28,088 nucleotides of DNA from DAOVGU01 sp030637775 [NCBI: bacterium] (GTDB taxonomy: Bacteria > Ratteibacteria > UBA8468). Every line of letters begins with the position of its first letter. The first letter of the stretch is position 1. A program made the translations under genes and the position numbers. Location of the stretch: contig DAOWFY010000140.1 in NCBI GenBank assembly GCA_030637775.1, forward strand, positions 1 through 28,088, written 5' to 3'. Shown piece after piece: positions 23,651-28,088 of this stretch. The notes beneath the pieces were generated by a model. The model was not told where the DNA came from, ran no database searches, and saw nothing but the letters and a program-made list of their open reading frames with translations.

Positions 23651-24115
23651 TCATAAATCAAAGATAATTCTTGTTTGCCAGAGATTTGGCTTTTTCTGTA
23701 ATACTTTCAGGTTATGGTAAGTAGCAGCTTTTATCTCCCTTTTTGGGATTTGGCTATTTTTTTTAATCTTTCCCTTCAGGCAAAATCTATTTTTTATCTT
23801 TCCAATCTTAATTTTGAATTGAGCAAAAATTGCTTTTTCCTTCTCCGCAAGATAGAGCAGTTCGTTAAGGAAACTTACCAAAAGTTCCTCCAAGGTTTTT
23901 GCTGTAACCTTAATTTTGAATTCAATACCATAGGAATTTCCTTTGTAGGGGCTTGATTTATCAAGCCCGCGGGTCGGATGAATCCGACCCCTACACAGTT
24001 TTCCTCCCGCGATGATGCTAAACATCCCGGCTGCGCTCTCTGTAAAGAGTTCCTCCTTGCTCTTCCCTTCGATCAAAAGTCCAATATCTGCCGTATGGTC
24101 AATGACCCGAAACAT
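23651..24115 (-). CDS. Archease, with an in-frame palindromic element
   Basis: Archease activates the RNA ligase RtcB (no rtcB is in the window). Family features: [19 protein letters not shown] at the start, [19 protein letters not shown] in the middle, [11 protein letters not shown] and the end RIIFDL with the metal-binding Asp. The 154 residues exceed the usual ~135-140. The excess is residues 41-58 ([10 protein letters not shown], then LDKSSPYK), encoded by a 52-bp palindromic element at 23944-23995 placed in the region between the first helix and the next strand. The start overlaps the gyrA end by 17 bases, with GGAGGAGGG as ribosome binding site. Function is probably retained because both flanks are conserved and in frame. 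Confidence 0.88.
   Translation of the reverse strand: MFRVIDHTADIGLLIEGKSKEELFTESAAGMFSIIAGGKLCRGRIHPTRGLDKSSPYKGNSYGIEFKIKVTAKTLEELLVSFLNELLYLAEKEKAIFAQFKIKIGKIKNRFCLKGKIKKNSQIPKREIKAATYHNLKVLQKKPNLWQTRIIFDL
23944..23995. repeat. Palindromic element P2 inside archease
   Basis: Outer arms TGTAGGGG (23944-23951) and CCCCTACA (23988-23995) enclose two hairpins: GCTTGAT-TT-ATCAAGC (23951-23966) and GGGTCGGAT-GA-ATCCGACCC (23971-23990). The outer arms extend to 11 bases with one mismatch. No stop codon is created in the archease frame. Confidence 0.75.
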
Positions 24116-26591
24116 TACCCTCCTCCATCAGGATAACGGAGATATCGCCAATGAAGTCCCCTTTATCTAAGTTAATCAGTTTTACGCCCTGAGTGTTTCT
24201 TCCGATGGGACGGATATCCTTCACGGGAAGGCGAATAATTATCCCTCTTGTGGTAATCAGCATAATCTCATCATCAACGCTTACACTCTTGATGCCCACA
24301 ACATCTCCATTCCTCCCCTTGGTCTTGATATCAATAATTCCCTTGCCACCCCTCTTCTGTTTCCGGTAAAGTTTAACCTTGCTGCGCTTTCCAAAGCCAT
24401 TGGCCGTGACGGTAAGCAGGGAATAATCTTCTTCGGCCACCTCGGCTCCTTTTACCAAATCGCCCTTGGACAGTCTAATTCCACGCACCCCTCTTGCGGT
24501 CCTCCCCATCGGCCGGACATCCTCTTCAGAAAAGTGAATCGATTTACCCTCTCTGGTGGAGAGAATAAGGTCCTTTTTTCCATCGGTAAGTTTTACCTCA
24601 ATCAACTCATCATCCTTTTTCAGGGTAAGAGCGATGATTCCCCCGCGCCTTTGGTGGCTATAGGCAGAAACAGCGGTCTTCTTCACCATTCCCTTCCTGG
24701 TTGCCATCAGCAGAAACAGATTGGCAGAATATTCCTTAATGGGAATAACGGCGGTAACTACCTCCTCGGTGCTAATCTTAAGAAGATTGATGATTGCCTT
24801 TCCCTTTGACTGTCGACTGGCTTCCGGAATCTGATAGGTGGGGAGCCAGTAGACCCGGCCCTTATTGGTGAAGAATAAAAGGGTATCATGGGTAGAGGCA
24901 ATAAAGAAATGCTTGATGTAGTCCTCATCCTTGGTTCTTGCCCCAATGATCCCTTTTCCTCCTCGGTGTTGCCTGCGGTAGGTATCTACCGGAACCCGTT
25001 TCACATAACCGGAGGCAGAAATCGTAATGGCAACATCCTCCTTTTTCACTAAATCAATCTCGGAAAGATCCTCTATTGCCCCAATAATCTTTGTCCTGCG
25101 CTGATCACCAAATCGCTTTTTCAAAGCCGCTAAATCATCCCTAATTACACCGGAAATCTTTTTTTCGCTGGCAAGAATAGACTTCAGTCGCTGAATCTCT
25201 TTTGTCAGTGCTTTGTGTTCCTCATCTATTTTTTCCCGCTCCAATTTAGTCAGACGAGAAAGGGGCATCGCGAGGATGCTGTCGGCCTGAATGGAAGAAA
25301 GTTTAAATGTTTTTATCAGAGAGGATTTAGCTGCTTCCACACTACTGCTCTTTTTGATGAGCTTTATCACCCGATCGATATGCAGGAGAGCAATCTTCAA
25401 ACCAGCAAGGATATGGGCTCGATTCTCTGCTCTCTTCAACTCAAATTGGGTGCGCCGCCTCACCACCTCTCTTCTGTGCTCTAAATAGTGAATCAGCAGT
25501 TCCCGAAGGGGGAGTATTCTTGGTCGATTTTTGACAAGAGCGAGATTAATAATGCCAAAACTGGTGCGCAATGCGGTATGCTTATAGAGTTGATTAAGGA
25601 TAACGTCGGGGTTTTCCCCTGATTTTAGTTCAATGCAGATCCTCATCCCCTCCTTATCGGACTCATCGCGGATTGTGCTGATTCCTTCAATTTTCCTTTC
25701 CTGGGCAAGTGTCGCAATATTTTCGATGAGAGCGCTCTTGTTTACTTCATAGGGGAGTTCCGTAACAATTAAAGCGGCTCTTCCCCTTTCCAACTCCTCT
25801 CCTTTTACCTTGCTCTGTAAGGTAATGATGCCCCTTCCCGTGCGGTAAGCCTCCAGGATTCCTTTTCTTCCGCAGATAAAGCCCCCGGTGGGGAAGTCCG
25901 GTCCGGACAAGACCTTCATCAATTCTTCCAGGTTGCTATCCGGTTTCTCAATCAGAAGAGTAAGGGCATCGATTACCTCATTAATGTTATGGGGAGGGAT
26001 GTTGGTTGCCATGCCCACGGCAATGCCTGAACTGCCATTAAGAAGAAGATTGGGGAGGGAGGAAGGAAGAATGGTTGGCTCGGCCAATGTCCCATCGAAA
26101 TTTGGCGCAAAATTGACCGTTTCCTTATCGATATCGGAGAGAAGAGAAGAGGCAACAGGGGAAAGCCTTGCTTCGGTATACCTCATTGCTGCCGGAGGGT
26201 CTCCATCAACCGAGCCAAAATTTCCCTGACCATCAATAAGAGGGTATCTCAAGGAAAAATCCTGACACATCCGGGTAATGGTGTCATAGATCGCCGCATC
26301 CCCATGGGGGTGATATTTTCCCATCACCTCACCAACAATTCTGGCACTCTTCTTGTAAGGCTTGCCGACAGTTACCCCTAATTCAGACATTCCGTAGAGA
26401 ATTCTCCGGTGCACCGGTTTTAGACCGTCCCTGACATCGGGAAGAGCCCTTCCCACAATAACGCTCATCGCATAGTCAATGTAGGAAGATTTCATCTCCC
26501 TCTCAATCTCTACCGGAACTACCCTCTTCTCCATCCCGTGCACAACACGGGAGCCCTCCTTAACTATCACCTCTTTTTCTTTCTTCACCAT
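24099..26591 (-). CDS. gyrA: DNA gyrase subunit A, with a repeat-encoded N-terminal segment
   Basis: Breakage-reunion subunit of gyrase, partner of GyrB (not in the window). Motifs: [35 protein letters not shown], the active-site tyrosine 138 in [11 protein letters not shown], and in the C-terminal beta-pinwheel RQHRGGKG and KQKRGGKG, close to the GyrA box (QRRGGKG). Length 830, normal for GyrA. The residue equivalent to E. coli Ser83 is Ala99. Numbering is 16 higher than in E. coli because of an N-terminal extension in which [12 protein letters not shown] (11-22) is encoded by element P1. A later start at Met20 is possible but has no ribosome binding site at a normal distance. The end overlaps archease by 17 bases. 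Confidence 0.95.
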   Translation of the reverse strand: MVKKEKEVIVKEGSRVVHGMEKRVVPVEIEREMKSSYIDYAMSVIVGRALPDVRDGLKPVHRRILYGMSELGVTVGKPYKKSARIVGEVMGKYHPHGDAAIYDTITRMCQDFSLRYPLIDGQGNFGSVDGDPPAAMRYTEARLSPVASSLLSDIDKETVNFAPNFDGTLAEPTILPSSLPNLLLNGSSGIAVGMATNIPPHNINEVIDALTLLIEKPDSNLEELMKVLSGPDFPTGGFICGRKGILEAYRTGRGIITLQSKVKGEELERGRAALIVTELPYEVNKSALIENIATLAQERKIEGISTIRDESDKEGMRICIELKSGENPDVILNQLYKHTALRTSFGIINLALVKNRPRILPLRELLIHYLEHRREVVRRRTQFELKRAENRAHILAGLKIALLHIDRVIKLIKKSSSVEAAKSSLIKTFKLSSIQADSILAMPLSRLTKLEREKIDEEHKALTKEIQRLKSILASEKKISGVIRDDLAALKKRFGDQRRTKIIGAIEDLSEIDLVKKEDVAITISASGYVKRVPVDTYRRQHRGGKGIIGARTKDEDYIKHFFIASTHDTLLFFTNKGRVYWLPTYQIPEASRQSKGKAIINLLKISTEEVVTAVIPIKEYSANLFLLMATRKGMVKKTAVSAYSHQRRGGIIALTLKKDDELIEVKLTDGKKDLILSTREGKSIHFSEEDVRPMGRTARGVRGIRLSKGDLVKGAEVAEEDYSLLTVTANGFGKRSKVKLYRKQKRGGKGIIDIKTKGRNGDVVGIKSVSVDDEIMLITTRGIIIRLPVKDIRPIGRNTQGVKLINLDKGDFIGDISVILMEEGNVSGH
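26529..26561 (-). repeat. Palindromic element P1 in gyrA
   Basis: On the minus strand AAGGAGGGCTCCCGT, a variable triplet, GTG, one changed triplet, then GGGATGG; the ligase copy at 21164-21198 matches at about 27 of 33 bases and is read in the same frame. The palindrome CCCGTG-CACAA-CACGGG lies at 26535-26551. Confidence 0.65.
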
Positions 26592-26632
26592 TTTATTTTT
26601 TATTGGTTTTTATTGTTTTTTCTTTCTCCCGA

Positions 26633-26728
26633 GAGATGACTGAAGTTTGTGAGCGAGTTGGCGGTTATGCTCCCAGAGCACGATAGTGCCGAGGAATAAG
26701 AAAGCCCGAGCGAACAAACTTTAGTCAT
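26633..26728. repeat. Repeat R2, complete copy, with 15-bp inverted ends
   Basis: Arms ATGACTGAAGTTTGT (26636-26650) and ACAAACTTTAGTCAT (26714-26728) pair at 14 of 15 positions. The interior carries smaller complementary segments such as GCAC-GATA-GTGC (26678-26689 region). The first 54 bases match 28035-28088 at 50 positions. The right arm includes the TGA stop of the GspE/PilB gene. Confidence 0.75.
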
Positions 26729-27978
26729 TTCTTATCACTTTTTGTCATTCTCAGAACATCAGGAAGAGCAACAATTCCCAAGACGCTCTTCTTCATTCCA
26801 TCCTCGCGAAGAGTCTGCATTCCCGCTTTTCGAGCCCCCTCCTTGACTCCCTCGGTGGGAGCTTTCTCCAGGATTAATCCTCTAATCTCTTCATTGGTAA
26901 CCATCAATTCAAATAGTCCGGTCCTTCCCTTATATCCCGTGCCATTGCATTCGTTGCATCCCTCCCCGCGACAAAAGAAGGAAGCCTCTTCCCCCCTCTC
27001 CTCAATCCTCCCCCCTTGAGGGGGAGAAGATAGGTGGGGGGGTAAATTCAGTTCTGCAAGTACTTCCGGTGAAGGTTGGTACTGCTTTTTGCAGGAATCA
27101 CACAGGGTGCGTACCAATGTTTGTGAAAGAACACCGATGACCGAGGAGGCAATCAGGAAGGGTTCAACCCCCATATCAATCAGCCGGGTAACAGCTCCAG
27201 GGGCGGTATTGGTATGCAAAGTGGCAAAGACAAGCTGGCCGGTCTGGGCTACCTGAAAAGAGATGGAAGCGGTCTCTGCATCCCTAATCTCGCCGACCAT
27301 AACCACATCCGGGTCCTGTCGTAAAATTGAGCGAAGCCCCGTGGCAAAGTTCATCCCGGCCTTAGGATTGATTTGGGCCTGAACAAGGCCGGGGATATGG
27401 TATTCCACCGGATCCTCAATGGTAATGATATGGGTTCGGGCCGATTTAATCTTGTTAAGGGAACTATAAAGGGTAGTGCTTTTTCCCCCGCCGGTAGGAC
27501 CGGCAACCAAAATGATGCCGTAGGGCTCTTCCAAAATCTTCTGGTAGCGGGCAAGAGTCGGAGGCTGAAATCCTAACTGGTCAAAACCTAAAAGAATATT
27601 GCGCTTATCCAGGATTCTAATCGCCACCGCCTCACCAAAGATGGTAGGATAGGTGGAGATACGCAGATGCACCCCTCCACCCTTAACCGTGGCTTTGTAG
27701 GCTCCACTCTGGGGAATGCGTCTTTCTGCAATATCCAAATTTGCCAGGACCTTGATTCTGGTAACAATCGCCTGATAAAATTCTCTCGGTGGGGGGTCGA
27801 AGTTATAGAGAAGTCCATTGATTCTAAAACGAAGGGAGGTGGTCTCCTCGGTCTCTAAATGGACATCGGTGGCCTTCTGCTCCACCGCCTGAGAGAGAAT
27901 AGAATCGACAATGGCGGTAGCCGAGGAATATTCCGTTTCCGAAATTTTAGCTTTAGTAAAATCAAGTCTCTCCACCAT
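26725..27978 (-). CDS. GspE/PilB-type secretion or pilus-assembly ATPase, with an in-frame palindromic element
   Basis: Hexameric ATPase powering type II secretion or type IV pilus assembly at the inner membrane. Motifs: Walker A GPTGGGKSTTLY (about residues 160-171), the Asp box IITIEDPVEY, Walker B RQDPDVVMVGEIRDAETA, the His box FATLHTNTA, and a tetracysteine zinc site (CDSC and CNECNGTGYKGR). The usual N-terminal MshEN-type domain is absent; the protein starts almost at the T2SSE core. Start ATG 27978 chosen; an in-frame TTG at 28014 is also possible, and neither has a good ribosome binding site. A loop between the cysteine pairs, beginning PPHLSSPPQGGRIEERG, is encoded by element P3. The stop codon lies in repeat R2. 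GspE and PilB cannot be told apart without partners. Confidence 0.9.
   Translation of the reverse strand: MVERLDFTKAKISETEYSSATAIVDSILSQAVEQKATDVHLETEETTSLRFRINGLLYNFDPPPREFYQAIVTRIKVLANLDIAERRIPQSGAYKATVKGGGVHLRISTYPTIFGEAVAIRILDKRNILLGFDQLGFQPPTLARYQKILEEPYGIILVAGPTGGGKSTTLYSSLNKIKSARTHIITIEDPVEYHIPGLVQAQINPKAGMNFATGLRSILRQDPDVVMVGEIRDAETASISFQVAQTGQLVFATLHTNTAPGAVTRLIDMGVEPFLIASSVIGVLSQTLVRTLCDSCKKQYQPSPEVLAELNLPPHLSSPPQGGRIEERGEEASFFCRGEGCNECNGTGYKGRTGLFELMVTNEEIRGLILEKAPTEGVKEGARKAGMQTLREDGMKKSVLGIVALPDVLRMTKSDKK
26991..27042. repeat. Palindromic element P3 inside the GspE/PilB gene
   Basis: A 52-base C- and G-rich imperfect palindrome: outer runs CCCCCC (26991-26996) and GGGGGG (27036-27042), inner CTCCCCCC-TTGA-GGGGGAG (27008-27025). 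It codes without a stop for PPHLSSPPQGGRIEERG in a region where PilB proteins vary in length. Confidence 0.7.
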
Positions 27979-28031
27979 AATATATACACACAGACAATGG
28001 TCGTTGCGCAGCAATCATTAAGTAATTACAG

Positions 28032-28088
28032 GAGATGACTGGGGTTTGGAAGCGAGTTGGCGGTTATGCTCCCAGAGCACGATAGTGC
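28032..28088. repeat. Repeat R2, second copy, cut by the window end
   Basis: GAGATGACT and the 48 bases after it match 26633-26689 at all but four positions in the same orientation. The two copies flank the GspE/PilB gene as direct repeats. The right arm lies beyond the window. Confidence 0.75.

Noticed and set aside
23344-23956. Plus-strand open frames across the DksA-like and archease genes
   Set aside because: The minus-strand proteins have cysteine-finger and archease motifs; the plus frames are low-complexity shadows.
26532-26565. Hairpin bringing a Shine-Dalgarno close to an internal gyrA ATG (Met20)
   Set aside because: Geometrically possible, but the same element lies in mid-gene in the ligase, so a repeat origin is the simpler reading.

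Overview
The window looks like a chromosomal stretch of a Gram-negative-type bacterium with moderately low GC. It has a diderm-style polysaccharide locus (Wzx-like flippase, two Wzy/WaaL-type proteins, undecaprenyl-phosphate sugar transferases), lipoprotein processing genes (lgt, lspA), gyrA and a GspE/PilB-type ATPase. I cannot place it to species. The mix of genes, including a bacterial archease, and the abundance of small palindromic repeats would fit an uncultured lineage such as Omnitrophota, but that is inference only.

Positions 1-5196 (+ strand): a WbuB-like glycosyltransferase cut by the window edge, two SDR sugar-nucleotide enzymes, a FnlC/CapG-like UDP-HexNAc 2-epimerase, and a large initiating sugar transferase. 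Positions 5197-6735: an AAA+ ATPase of the DUF4143 type with its own palindromic operator and short flanking direct repeats, probably an inserted module. Positions 6745-11328: GT-C glycosyltransferase, flippase and O-antigen polymerase/ligase, tightly overlapping. Positions 11329-13756: a copy of repeat R1, a MntA/HepT toxin-antitoxin pair, an ExoA-like GT2, then a small antitoxin plus a RelE/ParE-type toxin. Positions 13756-21844: a small PglC-like sugar transferase, a split transketolase, a TylF-like methyltransferase, a DegT-type aminotransferase, a SAM methyltransferase, a WbpM/CapD-like 4,6-dehydratase and a second Wzy/WaaL protein. Together these make and assemble a surface polysaccharide with amino and probably O-methylated or deoxy sugars.

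Positions 21773-28014 (- strand): GspE/PilB ATPase, gyrA, archease, DksA/TraR-like protein, lspA and lgt. The last overlaps the + strand ligase tail to tail by 72 bp.

The most unusual signal is repeat DNA woven into genes. Four conserved proteins (GyrA, the second O-antigen ligase, archease, GspE/PilB) appear to carry in-frame palindromic elements in variable positions. One of these elements occurs in the same reading frame in both GyrA and the ligase. Three longer elements also supply gene ends: a 23-bp inverted repeat gives the DksA-like protein its stop and lspA a candidate start; repeat R1 abuts the lgt start and encodes the LspA C-terminus; repeat R2 carries the gspE stop codon. This resembles the Rickettsia palindromic elements but with several unrelated families in 7 kb.
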